35,691 nucleotides of DNA, from positions 1 to 35,691 of the forward strand of contig JALOPW010000020.1 in assembly GCA_025453675.1 (NCBI GenBank), in the 5' to 3' direction. Position numbers and translations under genes: made by a program. Within the stretch, counting starts at the first letter, position 1, and each line of letters opens with the position of its first letter. Under the pieces are notes generated by a model that worked only from the letters and a program-made list of their open reading frames with translations, ran no database searches and was not told the origin of the DNA. Source of the DNA: Methanolinea sp. GTDB lineage: Archaea; Halobacteriota; Methanomicrobia; Methanomicrobiales; Methanospirillaceae. This document shows, piece by piece, positions 24,664-33,841 of the stretch.

Positions 24664-25806
24664 TCAATTCCCCATATGCTCAAATTTGCTCCGATTCCCG
24701 ATCCGCTTCCTCTGCGCAACCCGGTACCCGGATACCACGGAGATGTGATCTCCAAAGCCTGCATCAAGCTCCCGGTCCCCCGTATCCACAAAGACGAGGG
24801 GAGTCTCTGCGAGCTTGTGGGGTGTGGCAACCACGATGATATTCTCTCTCCCGATTCTGCGAAGAACGGCCGGGCTCACCTGCTGCGTTCCCCTGCCCAG
24901 GAGCGAGCCCTGGGCACCTATGATGCTGATGACCAGTCTGGCACGGCTGTCCCCATGGAGAAGTCCAAGAAGGGCCTGCTCGTTGAGGTCAGCTGCAACG
25001 AGATCTCCTCCACTGACGGCATCAAACCCAAGGAGTGTCTTTTGAATTCCCAGTTCCTCCCCGATGGCGGCCGTTGTGCTCCCCGGCCCGAGGATGTAGA
25101 GGACCTCCGGAGTCCCTTCCATCACCTCCCGGATAAATCGGGCAATATCCTTTTTTGCCCGTTCCTCGTCTGGATTCTCGAATACCTGCTTGGTTCCCTG
25201 TACCAGGCCGGGCCGGTATGGGCTCTTTGCAACCCCGAAGAGCCGCGTTTTCAGAACTCCCTCCCGGTAGGCCTCCTCATCCACGTCCACCACCTCTGCA
25301 TCACGAATGAGGAACCGTCCTCCCGGTGTACACCCGTCCCGCAGTATCCCTGCCGCCGCCACTGGTGTGATCGCAAAGACCGCCGAGTACATCTTCACCC
25401 CCGCGGGAATCCCGAGCATGGGAACGGAATCCCCCACAACAGAATACACATCCCTGGCAGTGCCGTCACCGCCGCAGAAGAGGACAAGATCCACGCCCCT
25501 CTCCAGGAACGCCCTGCATGCGGCCATGGTATCCGGGGCACCCGTCTGGCCGGGAGCGGGACGATATACCACCTCGTAACCGGAGATCCCTGCCCCGGAA
25601 AGTACCTCCTCCCCCATGAACCCGGAACACGTCAGGAGATGGATCCGAAGGTCCACAATATCCGATATAGTCTCTGCTGCTCTCTCCCGGGCATGGGGGA
25701 CCGCTCCCCTGGACCGGGCCACCTCCACCATGCCGTCTGTTCCTTTCAATCCCACAGCTCCCCCCATACCGGCAACAGGATTGACAAGGAACCCGATGGT
25801 GCACAT
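24664..25806 (-). CDS. ATP-NAD kinase (COG3199 type)
   Basis: 380 residues, longer than the usual PpnK of about 280-300. GFLVNPVAGMGG is the N-terminal signature of the COG3199 group, LVLFCGGDGTARDV (GGDGT at 112-116) the conserved NAD-kinase motif, and GIPAGVKMYSAVFA the following segment; LGPGSTTAAIGEELG lies in the C-terminal half. It phosphorylates NAD to NADP, possibly with polyphosphate as donor. It sits 87 nt after trpB2 but has its own TATA element. The C-terminal IGNRSKFEHMGN tail is not conserved as far as I know. Confidence 0.88.
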   Translation of the reverse strand: MCTIGFLVNPVAGMGGAVGLKGTDGMVEVARSRGAVPHARERAAETISDIVDLRIHLLTCSGFMGEEVLSGAGISGYEVVYRPAPGQTGAPDTMAACRAFLERGVDLVLFCGGDGTARDVYSVVGDSVPMLGIPAGVKMYSAVFAITPVAAAGILRDGCTPGGRFLIRDAEVVDVDEEAYREGVLKTRLFGVAKSPYRPGLVQGTKQVFENPDEERAKKDIARFIREVMEGTPEVLYILGPGSTTAAIGEELGIQKTLLGFDAVSGGDLVAADLNEQALLGLLHGDSRARLVISIIGAQGSLLGRGTQQVSPAVLRRIGRENIIVVATPHKLAETPLVFVDTGDRELDAGFGDHISVVSGYRVAQRKRIGNRSKFEHMGN

Positions 25807-25848
25807 AGCTGAAAAGAGATGATGGAGAGCAGGGTGATATGTGTTGGG

Positions 25849-25871
25849 TTTTTTATATCCCAGGGAAAAAA
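25849..25871 (-). promoter_or_regulatory. trpB2 terminator followed by NAD kinase TATA box
   Basis: On the minus strand T6 (25866-25871) follows the trpB2 stop, then ATATAAAAAA (25849-25858) forms a strong TATA box 43-52 nt before the NAD kinase ATG. This separates the two genes into different transcription units. Confidence 0.55.
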
Positions 25872-25893
25872 GGTTGGCTCTCTCCGTTCCCCT

Positions 25894-27258
25894 CTATGCA
25901 CCCGGAATCTTCGGGAGGCGGGCCAGTGACTCCCGTATCAGCTGCTCGGGATACTCGTAATCCACGAGTTGATGTGCATAATAGGCATCATAGGCGGACA
26001 TATCGAAGTTCCCATGCCCGGAGCAGTTGAAAAGGATTGTCTTTGCTTCCCCGCTCTTCCTGCATTTGAGTGCTTCGTCAATCGTTGCCCTGACCGCGTG
26101 AGAGGTCTCAGGGGCGACGATGATCCCCTCTGTCCGGGCGAATGTCTGGGCCGCCTCAAAGACCTCGCTCTGGTGGTACGACACCGCCCTCATCACCCCG
26201 TCGTGCACCAGCCGGGAGACGGTTGGATTGTCCCCGTGGTAGCGCAGCCCCCCCGCATGGATTGAGGGCGGTACAAAATCGTGACCCAGGGTGAACATCT
26301 TCAGGAGAGGAGTCAGCCCTGCTACGTCACCGTAGTCATAGGCAAAGAGCCCTTTGGTGAGGGTAGGGCAAGATGCCGGCTCCACTGCGATGATATCCGT
26401 CTCTTTATGGGTTCCTTTCAGTTTCTCACCAGCAAAGGGGAACGAGATCCCCGCAAAGTTTGAACCTCCGCCCACGCACCCGATCACCACGTCCGGGTAC
26501 GCGTCGACTGATGCCAGTTGTTCCCTGCACTCAAGGCCGATAACCGTCTGGTGAAGGCAGACATGGTTCAGGACCGAGCCGAGGGCGTAATTGGTATTCC
26601 CATGGGTGGCCGCATCCTCGACCGCTTCGGAAATGGCGATCCCGAGGCTCCCGGTGGTCTCCGGGTCTTTCTGCAGCACTGCAGACCCGGATTTCGTCTT
26701 GGTGCTGGGACTGGGAATGCATTCCGCTCCCCACACCTGCATCATGGACTTGCGATAGGGCTTCTGCGCGTAACTTGACCGGACCATGTAGATGGTGCAC
26801 TCCAGACCGAATATCTGGGTGGCGAAGGCGAGTGCCGAGCCCCACTGGCCTGCACCGGTCTCCGTCGCGATCCGCTCGATCCCGGCCTTCATGTTATAGT
26901 AAGCCTGCGGGACTGCGGTATTGGGTTTATGGCTCCCGGGGGGGCTAACCCCCTCGTACTTGTAGTAGATGTGTGCAGGCGTCTTGAGATGCCGCTCAAG
27001 ACGGTAGGCGCGGTAAAGGGGGCTTGGTCTCCAGAGCCGCAACACATCCTGCACCTCCTCGGGAATATCGACCGTGCGTTTCAGGCTCATCTCCTGCAGG
27101 ATCAGCTCCATAGGGAAGATGGGTGTCAGGTCCTCAGGGACAAGCGGCTTTCCGGTGGCCGGGTGCAGAGGGGGATCCAGTGGTGTGGGAAGGTCTGGCA
27201 GGATGTTATACCAGCTCTTTGGCATGTGGTCCTCTTCAAGGAGGATCTTCGTGTCCAT
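25894..27258 (-). CDS. trpB2: Tryptophan synthase beta subunit, type 2 (TrpB2)
   Basis: 454 residues, with the TrpB2-specific N-terminus ([19 protein letters not shown]) and insert. [21 protein letters not shown] carries the PLP lysine (Lys111); [27 protein letters not shown] and [10 protein letters not shown] are the other PLP-site elements. TrpB2 condenses indole with serine, or acts with phosphoserine, independently of TrpA in known archaeal cases, and salvages indole. The ATG at 27258 was chosen for the family N-terminus; ATG 27225 (GAGG 5 nt upstream) and ATG 27267 are alternatives. It is a single-gene unit with TRP-like boxes in its promoter. Confidence 0.95.
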   Translation of the reverse strand: MDTKILLEEDHMPKSWYNILPDLPTPLDPPLHPATGKPLVPEDLTPIFPMELILQEMSLKRTVDIPEEVQDVLRLWRPSPLYRAYRLERHLKTPAHIYYKYEGVSPPGSHKPNTAVPQAYYNMKAGIERIATETGAGQWGSALAFATQIFGLECTIYMVRSSYAQKPYRKSMMQVWGAECIPSPSTKTKSGSAVLQKDPETTGSLGIAISEAVEDAATHGNTNYALGSVLNHVCLHQTVIGLECREQLASVDAYPDVVIGCVGGGSNFAGISFPFAGEKLKGTHKETDIIAVEPASCPTLTKGLFAYDYGDVAGLTPLLKMFTLGHDFVPPSIHAGGLRYHGDNPTVSRLVHDGVMRAVSYHQSEVFEAAQTFARTEGIIVAPETSHAVRATIDEALKCRKSGEAKTILFNCSGHGNFDMSAYDAYYAHQLVDYEYPEQLIRESLARLPKIPGA

Positions 27259-27273
27259 ACCTCCCATTAGCTT

Positions 27274-27299
27274 TGTATAAATATATACATTGTTGCACA
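27274..27299 (-). promoter_or_regulatory. trpB2 promoter with three phased TRP-box-like hexamers
   Basis: On the plus strand TGTATA (27274-27279), TATACA (27284-27289) and TGCACA (27294-27299) are each one change from TGTACA and start exactly 10 bp apart. The TATA element TATATTTATA (27276-27285, minus strand) is inside the array. The 13-mer ATATACATTGTTG (27283-27295) matches the trpE promoter at 12 of 13 bases. This fits joint control by a TrpY-like repressor. Confidence 0.55.
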
Positions 27300-27328
27300 A
27301 CTATGTTTATTGATTGCAGAGAGAGACC

Positions 27329-27343
27329 CAGGGTTCAGCCCTG
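27329..27343 (-). terminator. Short hairpin between MBL-STAS gene and trpB2
   Basis: CAGGG and CCCTG pair around a 5-nt loop, 22 nt after the stop of the leftward MBL-STAS gene. No long T tract follows, so it is a weak terminator candidate. Confidence 0.3.
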
Positions 27344-27364
27344 TCAATAGACAAGGAAATGAGA

Positions 27365-29449
27365 TCAGGGTGTGAGAATACGGTTCGCTTCTCCCTCGGA
27401 TACGCAGATGGTGAATATCCGGGAGAACCCGGTCAGGTCAAAGACCTCCCGCACCATTGGCTTCATGGAACAGAGGACCAGGTTCCCGTCAAGTTTTTTC
27501 AGTCGCTTCATTGCCGCCAGGAGGACCCGCAGTCCAGCGCTGCTCATATAGTCAACATTGGAGAGGTCTACCACGATTTTCCTGTGCCCCTCCTCAATTG
27601 CCCTGGAGATCTCACCCTCGAGCACCGGGGCCGTGGCCGCGTCGATTCTCCCGGCAGGAGAGAGGACATGGTGCTTCGCTGGCATCATCCCTTCATCTCC
27701 ACCTACTGAATCTCCTGAAACAACCTGGGACTGTGATTCGGCCACGGGGTATTCAAGGAGGACCGTGATGCCGCCCCTCGTCCCTGATACACTGCAGCTC
27801 CCATTGGACAGGCTGCAGCTCCTGGCAGCAAATCGCTGCACATTCTCTTCTATGACCGGAGAAGAACTGGGAAATTGCAGCTTCACCCATACGTGATCCT
27901 TCGTTGCCCCGGTGACAATATGCAGACTTGTCACCCCTGCGACCGATATCTTCTCCAGGATATACAGGAGGGTGTCACCGAACCGTTCCCGATCTATCAT
28001 TCCCAGGGGGAGGTTCTCTCCCGGCATATACTCGAGGTTCAAATGCTCAAACGGATTGACATATGCGATTCGGAGGGCCAGGGCCCTCGCGAACTCCTCC
28101 TCGGTCTCAGCGTCGATGATGCCCTCTTCCCGGTAGGGGGGCCGGGAGATGGCCGCAACGACATCGCCAACGGCAATGGAGAGATCCGTTGCTTCAAGTT
28201 CGACCCGTGGCCTGAATCCCCGAAAAGTAACGGTGTAATCCTCGAGGAGCCTTCCCACCCGCCGGACCAGCGAGAGGTCCAGCACCGACCCCAGCATCTC
28301 CCCCCGGTACACCCGCTCAAGTTTCTGTGAAATCTGGTTCGCCTTCATTGCCAGGTGTATATCAAGCACCTGACCTGAATGGAAATCAAGGGAAAAACGG
28401 TTGAAATCAAAGAGGAGTTCGTCAACAAGGTCGCTGTCAATCATGCCGCGGAACCTCTCCGCCTCTCCTGACTCCTCGAGTTCGTCCAGCATGTGGGCAA
28501 TGAAAACAAGCCTTCCGGCGATGATGGTGAAGAGGCGGTCCACTTCCTCCATGAGTTCCCCGGCATATACTGCGGTCTCCCTCACCCATTCAGGGCTGAT
28601 CGTACCGATCCCTTCAAGGCGGCTTGCCTCCTTCTTCATTGCCTGGAGGGTGCGCAGGGTAGTGGCGGTATCCAGGGGGCGTCCATGGCCAGGGAGGCAG
28701 AGCGTGATCCCGCCCATTCCCAGGAGTGCGATCACCTGGTCCAGGGTGTATTGGAGGGCAGTGAGATCCCAGCCTTTCAGGCCGGCAACACCCGGAGCGG
28801 TCGAAAACAGGAGGTCCCCGATGAAGAAGGCTCCCCCCATCCTGATACAGATACTATCGGGGCTGTGACCGGGGGTATGGAAGAACTCGATCATTGCTTC
28901 TCCGTGGAGTGGAAGGGTCTGCCTTGGGAGGGAGATTCCTCCCCCCAGGGAAAGGGGATCGAGGCAGCTGATGAAATGAGTCCCGGCCAGGTGGACCAAT
29001 TCATCCTTCCTTGTGCTCGCAGCTGGTGTTGGCAGAAGCCGGATATCAACACTTATTGTTCCCAGATCCTGCCGGATAAGGTCCGCGATGGTGGCTGCGC
29101 GGTCTCTTGTCTCCAGCGCCCTTGCCCCGGATTCCTGGACCGCTACCACCCGGTTGCGGAGTTTCTGGAATCCCGGATGATGCAGGAGCTGGTGGCAGTG
29201 GTCGAGGTGCACGTGTGTGAGGCAGATGAGTACCGGCCTGGGCTTCTCATCGATGAGCCGCTCGATCTCTTCCAGGAGGACATCCGCCTGATCCGGAAGG
29301 CCTCCCGGATCGACCACCACGATGAGCCCGGGTGCGGCCACCAGGAAGGAGTTTGAGGAGATTATATCCACTTTCCGGAGGAACGGGTAGACCTGCACTC
29401 CCTCTACGCCGGGGAGGGGCTGCCATACCTGGTTCTCCATCTCAACCAT
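27365..29449 (-). CDS. Metallo-beta-lactamase fold / linker / STAS fusion protein
   Basis: 694 residues in three parts. Residues about 15-270 are an MBL-fold hydrolase with THVHLDH (His79, His81, Asp83, His84), HTPGHS (His195), IGDLLFS (Asp212) and LPGHGRP (His255), a full set of di-metal ligands. Residues about 290-570 are a helical region followed by an alpha/beta part (LLYILEKISVAGVTSLHIVTG) that may be a degenerate ATPase of kinase type without G boxes. Residues 595-694 are a STAS domain (VVDLSNVDYMSSAGLRVLL) with the possible phospho-Ser636/637, as in anti-anti-sigma factors. Translation starts at the ATG at 29449, with GGTGA 6 nt upstream. The role is unknown; signalling through the STAS part is inference. 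Confidence 0.85.
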   Translation of the reverse strand: MVEMENQVWQPLPGVEGVQVYPFLRKVDIISSNSFLVAAPGLIVVVDPGGLPDQADVLLEEIERLIDEKPRPVLICLTHVHLDHCHQLLHHPGFQKLRNRVVAVQESGARALETRDRAATIADLIRQDLGTISVDIRLLPTPAASTRKDELVHLAGTHFISCLDPLSLGGGISLPRQTLPLHGEAMIEFFHTPGHSPDSICIRMGGAFFIGDLLFSTAPGVAGLKGWDLTALQYTLDQVIALLGMGGITLCLPGHGRPLDTATTLRTLQAMKKEASRLEGIGTISPEWVRETAVYAGELMEEVDRLFTIIAGRLVFIAHMLDELEESGEAERFRGMIDSDLVDELLFDFNRFSLDFHSGQVLDIHLAMKANQISQKLERVYRGEMLGSVLDLSLVRRVGRLLEDYTVTFRGFRPRVELEATDLSIAVGDVVAAISRPPYREEGIIDAETEEEFARALALRIAYVNPFEHLNLEYMPGENLPLGMIDRERFGDTLLYILEKISVAGVTSLHIVTGATKDHVWVKLQFPSSSPVIEENVQRFAARSCSLSNGSCSVSGTRGGITVLLEYPVAESQSQVVSGDSVGGDEGMMPAKHHVLSPAGRIDAATAPVLEGEISRAIEEGHRKIVVDLSNVDYMSSAGLRVLLAAMKRLKKLDGNLVLCSMKPMVREVFDLTGFSRIFTICVSEGEANRILTP

Positions 29450-29552
29450 ATGCGTTCACCAACCTCACATGTGCACCCTGCCAATGATTATTGCGATCAT
29501 ATTCTCTTTCCTGAAAGCTGATATCTGATCTCCTCATACCCGGAGTGCCTCC

Positions 29553-30860
29553 ATGCTGGAACCTGACCACCGCCCTTCATACCGATTCCCTGCCCCGGCG
29601 AATGACCAGTGGGACTACCTCCTCTCCACCATATGGAACCAGATGATGCACCTTGTCATCACCCTGGACGGTTATCTCGACGCGCCACGGGTTTGCAGGG
29701 CGATGATGCTGGTCATGGAGGCCGAACCCCTGCTGGCCTGCCGTTTCGTCGAATCGCCTACCCCTTACTGGGAGTGGATGCCAGATCTCCACCGGGACTC
29801 GGTCTTCTCGCTGATCCAGTGCGGGGACACTGATGCTGCACTCCGGGAGGTTTTGATCACAAGGCTCGATCCCTCGAAGGGTCCCCAGGCGCGGCTCACC
29901 CTGCTCCGTGGGGCTGCAGATTCCCTGGTCATATCGGTGAACCACGCTGCTAGCGACGCGTGCGGCGTCAAACACATATGCGGCCTTCTCGTCATGGCGT
30001 ATCGTGCACTGGGGCATGACACGGGTTTCTCGCTCCCCCGCGCGTTTCACCGGGACCGTTCTTTTACACCCCTTCTCTCAACCCTCTGTCCTCAGGCCAG
30101 AACCGCTGCACTTGAGGCCTTCGGGGAGCAGAGCGCCGTATGGGGGATTCCCTGCCAGGCAGGCGTGCAGGGGAGCCCGGTTTACCGTTGCCGGGTCATC
30201 AGGCCCTCAACCTTTCTTGAGGCAAAAGCGTACTCCCGGTCCCATGGGGTGACCATGAATGACCTCCTGCTTGCCGCCTTCTTTGCTGCCATCTGCCAGG
30301 AGATCCCGCACCGGTCGGAACAACACTACCCCGTGCTCACTTCTGCAGACCTGCGCCGCTCCGTTCCCGGGGGGGAGGCCCCTGCCGTCGCGAATCTCTC
30401 CGTTGCTTTCGAGGTATGGTTTCCTGCGGACAAAGCCCCCTTTGGAGAGGATCTGGTAAGGGAGGTGCACCATATCATGGACGGGAAAAAACGCCTCCTT
30501 GCAGGCATAGGGTCGGCCATCAGGCTCGAGGAGGCATTTTCAGCAGGATTCCATTCGATGCGTGCACATCTCCTCGAACTGGAGCGCTGCAGCCTGTACG
30601 AGCACTACCCGAAAAATCCCTTCTTCAGCAACACTGGCATCATTCCCCCCGAATGCGTGGATTTCCGGGACGTTCGAACCATGCACGCCTTCATCTTACC
30701 CCCGGTGGAGTACTCTCCCGGTTTCGGCATCGCGGCCAGCACCTTCCAGAACACCCTTACCCTCGCGTCTGGTTTCTGCGAGGGTCCGCTGCCGTATCCA
30801 ATGGTGGAGAGGATCCTCTCTTCCATGGAAGAGTTCATCTCCACACTCCCTGGGAAATGA
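29553..30860 (+). CDS. HxxxD acyltransferase, condensation-domain fold
   Basis: 435 residues. SVNHAASDACGVKHI holds the HxxxD motif (His131, Asp135) of the chloramphenicol-acetyltransferase/NRPS-condensation superfamily, with Ala in place of the usual Gly after Asp. The N-terminal PANDQWDYLLSTIW, the LDPSKGPQARLTLL strand before the motif, VTMNDLLLAAFFAAI in the second lobe and the C-terminal SNTGIIP fit the family. There is no carrier protein or adenylation domain, so it is a stand-alone acyl- or lipid-transferase of unknown substrate. It diverges from the MBL-STAS gene across 103 bp. Confidence 0.8.
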   Translation: MLEPDHRPSYRFPAPANDQWDYLLSTIWNQMMHLVITLDGYLDAPRVCRAMMLVMEAEPLLACRFVESPTPYWEWMPDLHRDSVFSLIQCGDTDAALREVLITRLDPSKGPQARLTLLRGAADSLVISVNHAASDACGVKHICGLLVMAYRALGHDTGFSLPRAFHRDRSFTPLLSTLCPQARTAALEAFGEQSAVWGIPCQAGVQGSPVYRCRVIRPSTFLEAKAYSRSHGVTMNDLLLAAFFAAICQEIPHRSEQHYPVLTSADLRRSVPGGEAPAVANLSVAFEVWFPADKAPFGEDLVREVHHIMDGKKRLLAGIGSAIRLEEAFSAGFHSMRAHLLELERCSLYEHYPKNPFFSNTGIIPPECVDFRDVRTMHAFILPPVEYSPGFGIAASTFQNTLTLASGFCEGPLPYPMVERILSSMEEFISTLPGK

Positions 30861-31028
30861 GCACCGCCCAGGCCAGGAAGCAGGAATGAAATCCTGAACA
30901 CCGGGATCACGAGAGTGGACTTCCGCAGGGCGATCAGCAACACCCCCCATAATATCCCCCAGTCCATCACCCCGGATTCCAGGCGCATACGCGGATAGTA
31001 GTGCGGGAATCGCTCTTCCCGCCTTCGA

Positions 31029-31526
31029 TCAGAGTGAGATTATCCGCGCATTTCTCTCCCCGGTCTGATAGAGGGCATACGTCGGATTCCCGGTGAGGTA
31101 CCCGCATATCTCTCCTGGATTTATTACCAGGGTGTTTCCGAGACGGTTGATGGAGCCCTGGTGCGTATGCCCGTGCACTACCACATCATACCGTCCGCTC
31201 TCCATGCACTCGGCCAGGAGGTTCCGGTCATGGCCATGCAAAAGTGCTATTCTTTCACCATCCACCATGAGTTCAGCAAAATAGCCTTCCAGTTCAATAT
31301 GCTTCTGTTCCCGGGATCGGGCCAGCAGCAACTCGCGATCTCCATCGTTGTTCCCGAACACCCCCACCATGCGAACCGGGAGTTTTCCCAGGACAGGGAT
31401 GACAAAGGGTGCGATATAATCCCCGGTGTGGAGCACCAGCCCGACCCTCTCCCGGGTGAGCACCTCCACCGCTCTCCCGATGCGGGGGAGGTGATCGTGC
31501 GTGTCCCCGATGATGCCTATCTTCAT
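31029..31526 (-). CDS. YfcE/MJ0936-type metallophosphoesterase
   Basis: 165 residues, full family length. GDTHDH (Asp8, His10), HTGDY (Asp36), GNNDGD (Asn59/60), LLHGHD (His97, His99) and VHGHTH (His118, His120, His122) make the di-metal site. Known relatives hydrolyse phosphodiesters such as bis-pNPP in the cytoplasm. The frame is open far upstream (to 31997) but the catalytic fold starts at the ATG at 31526; ATG 31535 is the alternative, with GGAG just before. It diverges from the HEAT-repeat gene. Confidence 0.93.
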   Translation of the reverse strand: MKIGIIGDTHDHLPRIGRAVEVLTRERVGLVLHTGDYIAPFVIPVLGKLPVRMVGVFGNNDGDRELLLARSREQKHIELEGYFAELMVDGERIALLHGHDRNLLAECMESGRYDVVVHGHTHQGSINRLGNTLVINPGEICGYLTGNPTYALYQTGERNARIISL

Positions 31527-31607
31527 CCCACACATCTCCAGATCCTCACTCTGGGTATGATCACATAAAGGAAGCCTTATTGGCACCCGCGGGCTTATGA
31601 GGAGAGG

Positions 31608-31973
31608 ATGACCGGCAGGGAGGATGAGAGAGAGATCGTGTGCAGCCTGGAGAGGGCAATCGTCGGCAATGACAGGGTCGCCAGGCAAAGACTCCTTGAC
31701 CGCCTGGTGGTGCTCCTCTTTACCACGGATACCGCTGCTCCCGCCCTCGTCTCCCAGGGAGGGATCAAGATCCTCCTCACAGCAGTCAGGGACCGTGACG
31801 AAAAAATTCGCCTCCATGCTGTACATGCCCTCTCCAGACTGGCCGATTCCGGGTATACCGCCGAGATGAAGAAGGCCAGGGCCAGGGAGGCCATAATTCC
31901 CCTCATGGAGGATCCTTACACCCCTGTAAGGGCCATGGCAGAAAAATTTTTGAAAAAACTGGATAAACCCTGA
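31608..31973 (+). CDS. Small HEAT/armadillo-repeat protein
   Basis: 121 residues of helical repeats: about residues 10-40, 41-80 (ALVSQGGIKILLTAVRDRDEKIRLHAVHALSRLAD) and 85-120 (AIIPLMEDPYTPVRAMAEKFLKKL). The DRDEKIRLHAVHAL and DPYTPVRAMAEKFL units are HEAT-like with the conserved Pro/Val-Arg. Such proteins mediate protein contacts; the partner is unknown. GAGGAG lies 3 nt before the ATG. A T6 tract follows at about 32000. Confidence 0.75.
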   Translation: MTGREDEREIVCSLERAIVGNDRVARQRLLDRLVVLLFTTDTAAPALVSQGGIKILLTAVRDRDEKIRLHAVHALSRLADSGYTAEMKKARAREAIIPLMEDPYTPVRAMAEKFLKKLDKP

Positions 31974-32180
31974 AATACCCTGGCATGGATTTTCCATTTT
32001 TTAAAAAGATGCCCATGCTGATTCATCCACATCTTGACATCTCCAGGTGGAATGGACCTTCTGGTGAATCGCACGGTATACCTTGAGTTTGCGGCATCCG
32101 ATCAAGAACGGGACCATCTGGAGTACCAGTCCCCGCGCCAATGGTGAACCCTAATATGGATTGACCGTGACTCTTGCTTC

Positions 32181-33611
32181 ATGCATATGTGGATAGGCGG
32201 AGCGGAGGTGGCAGGAGCCGATGAACGGTGGATGCCGGTGATCAACCCGGCCACGGAAGAGGAGATCGACCGCGTCCCGGAAGGAACCCTCTATGAGGTG
32301 GATGACGCGGTGAAAGCGGCAGAAGCCGCGTTTCCCTCATGGGCTGCAAAGAACCCCAGGGAGAGGGGCATCCTGCTCTTCAGGGGAGCTGCCCTGGTCC
32401 GTGAGCGGCATGCGGATCTGGCCCGGTTCCTGACCATGGAGCAGGGAAAGCCCCTGAAAGACGCTGTGGACGAGGTGCGTGGATTTGCAAATGTTCTTGA
32501 ATATTATGCGGCGCTTTCCAGCAGCCTGACCGGTGAGTGTCTCCCGCTCGGGTCATCCGGTGATGCCATGGTGACCCATGAACCCCTTGGCGTCTGCGGG
32601 GCTATCATCCCCTGGAACATGCCTGCCCTCCTGATGGCCTGGAAAATTGCACCCGCGCTCGTAGCAGGGAACACCATGGTCTTCAAGCCCGCCTCGCAGA
32701 CCCCTCTCACCAGCCTCCGCCTGGCAAATCTCCTTGAGGAGGCAGGTATTCCGCCGGGAACCCTCAATGTTGTCACCGGGAGAGGTGAGGTGGTAGGGGA
32801 AGCCCTGGTCCGCCACCCGGGAGTGCAGAAAATCTCATTCACCGGGGACGCAGAGACCGGGATGCGGGTGCAGGAGCTTGCGGCAGGCTCACTCAAGTCC
32901 GTTACACTCGAGCTTGGAGGCTCCGACCCCATGATCGTGTGGGAGGACGCGGATATCGAAAAAGCCGTTGCTGGAGCGGTACGGGGACGGTTTTACAATG
33001 CCGGCCAGACCTGCACAGCGGTAAAACGGCTCTTCGTGCACCAGTCCATCGGGGAAAGGTTCGTCCGCATGCTCAAATCCAGGGTAGAAGGACTGAAGGT
33101 GGGAAACGGCCTCTCTGCAGGGGTAGAAATGGGTCCCTTGAGCGGTGCGCCCCAGCGGAACCGGATCGAGAAGGTGATGGAACACCTGACGAGCCGAGGG
33201 CAGGGGTTAATATTGACAGGTGGGATGCGACTGCAGGAGCGTCCCCTTGAGAGGGGCTATTTCTACGCTCCTACTGTTGTCACAGACGTGCACCCTGAGT
33301 CCCCCCTCCTTTCACAGGAGATCTTTGGCCCGGTCCTCCCCGTGATGTGCGTACCTGACCTGGAAACGGCAATCCGGCATGCCAACAACACCCGCTACGG
33401 CCTCGGAGCCTCGGTGTGGACCCATGACATTACCGTGGCAAGGGAGGTCTTCTCCAGGGTTCAGGCTGGGGTCGTGTGGGTAAACCGGCATCTCACCCTC
33501 CCTCCTGAGATCCCGTTCGGGGGGTTTAAGAGCTCAGGAATCGGGCGGGAGAATGGCACCCAGGCGCTCCATTCCTACACCCGGACCAAATCCCTCTACA
33601 TAGGATGGTGA
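32181..33611 (+). CDS. NAD(P)-dependent aldehyde dehydrogenase
   Basis: 476 residues, full family length. IIPWNMPALLMAWKIAPALVAGNTMVFKPASQTP is the nucleotide-binding half with Asn146 and Lys169; ISFTGDAETG follows; VTLELGGSDP has the general-base Glu244; GQTCTAVKRLF has the nucleophile Cys278; EIFGPVLPVM and IPFGGFKSSGIGRENG close the domain. It most resembles succinate-semialdehyde/lactaldehyde-type dehydrogenases; the substrate is not determined. TATA-like CTAATATG (about 32150-32157) is 25-30 nt before the ATG, so it is probably leaderless. There is no operon partner. Confidence 0.93.
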   Translation: MHMWIGGAEVAGADERWMPVINPATEEEIDRVPEGTLYEVDDAVKAAEAAFPSWAAKNPRERGILLFRGAALVRERHADLARFLTMEQGKPLKDAVDEVRGFANVLEYYAALSSSLTGECLPLGSSGDAMVTHEPLGVCGAIIPWNMPALLMAWKIAPALVAGNTMVFKPASQTPLTSLRLANLLEEAGIPPGTLNVVTGRGEVVGEALVRHPGVQKISFTGDAETGMRVQELAAGSLKSVTLELGGSDPMIVWEDADIEKAVAGAVRGRFYNAGQTCTAVKRLFVHQSIGERFVRMLKSRVEGLKVGNGLSAGVEMGPLSGAPQRNRIEKVMEHLTSRGQGLILTGGMRLQERPLERGYFYAPTVVTDVHPESPLLSQEIFGPVLPVMCVPDLETAIRHANNTRYGLGASVWTHDITVAREVFSRVQAGVVWVNRHLTLPPEIPFGGFKSSGIGRENGTQALHSYTRTKSLYIGW

Positions 33612-33841
33612 GAGGGAGGGACATCCGGGTTCCCACTCACCTTTGATCACGCCCGTAGCTAAGTTGAGGAGCAAAGTGAATTTGGTCAGCGATTCCGTCT
33701 AAATATTCCCTCTGCCAGGTCCTGTGAAAGTCCGGGAGGTAATTCCCGTTTTCCGGTGGATTCTTCACTGTGTGCTCCCAGCCGGGCTACAGGAGCCTTC
33801 ATATACCCTTCTGCCGTATGTCTCTTCCGGTGTAATCTCGT

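Noticed and set aside
24676-25812. 378-codon plus-strand ORF opposite the NAD kinase
   Set aside because: A full-length antisense shadow; the minus-strand frame has GGDGT and the N-terminal signature.
30605-30988. 127-codon minus-strand ORF with a hydrophobic N-terminus
   Set aside because: It overlaps the end of the HxxxD acyltransferase in antisense and the translation lacks family features beyond a chance hydrophobic stretch.
32052-32147. 31-codon ORF (MDLLVNRTVYLEFAASDQ...) with AGGTGGA before its ATG
   Set aside because: Too short to judge, with no homology recognised; the gap up to the aldehyde dehydrogenase is better explained as promoter DNA.
33640-33720. tRNA-like GCCCGTAGCTAAG segment
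   Set aside because: No acceptor stem, anticodon arm or T-loop can be folded downstream.
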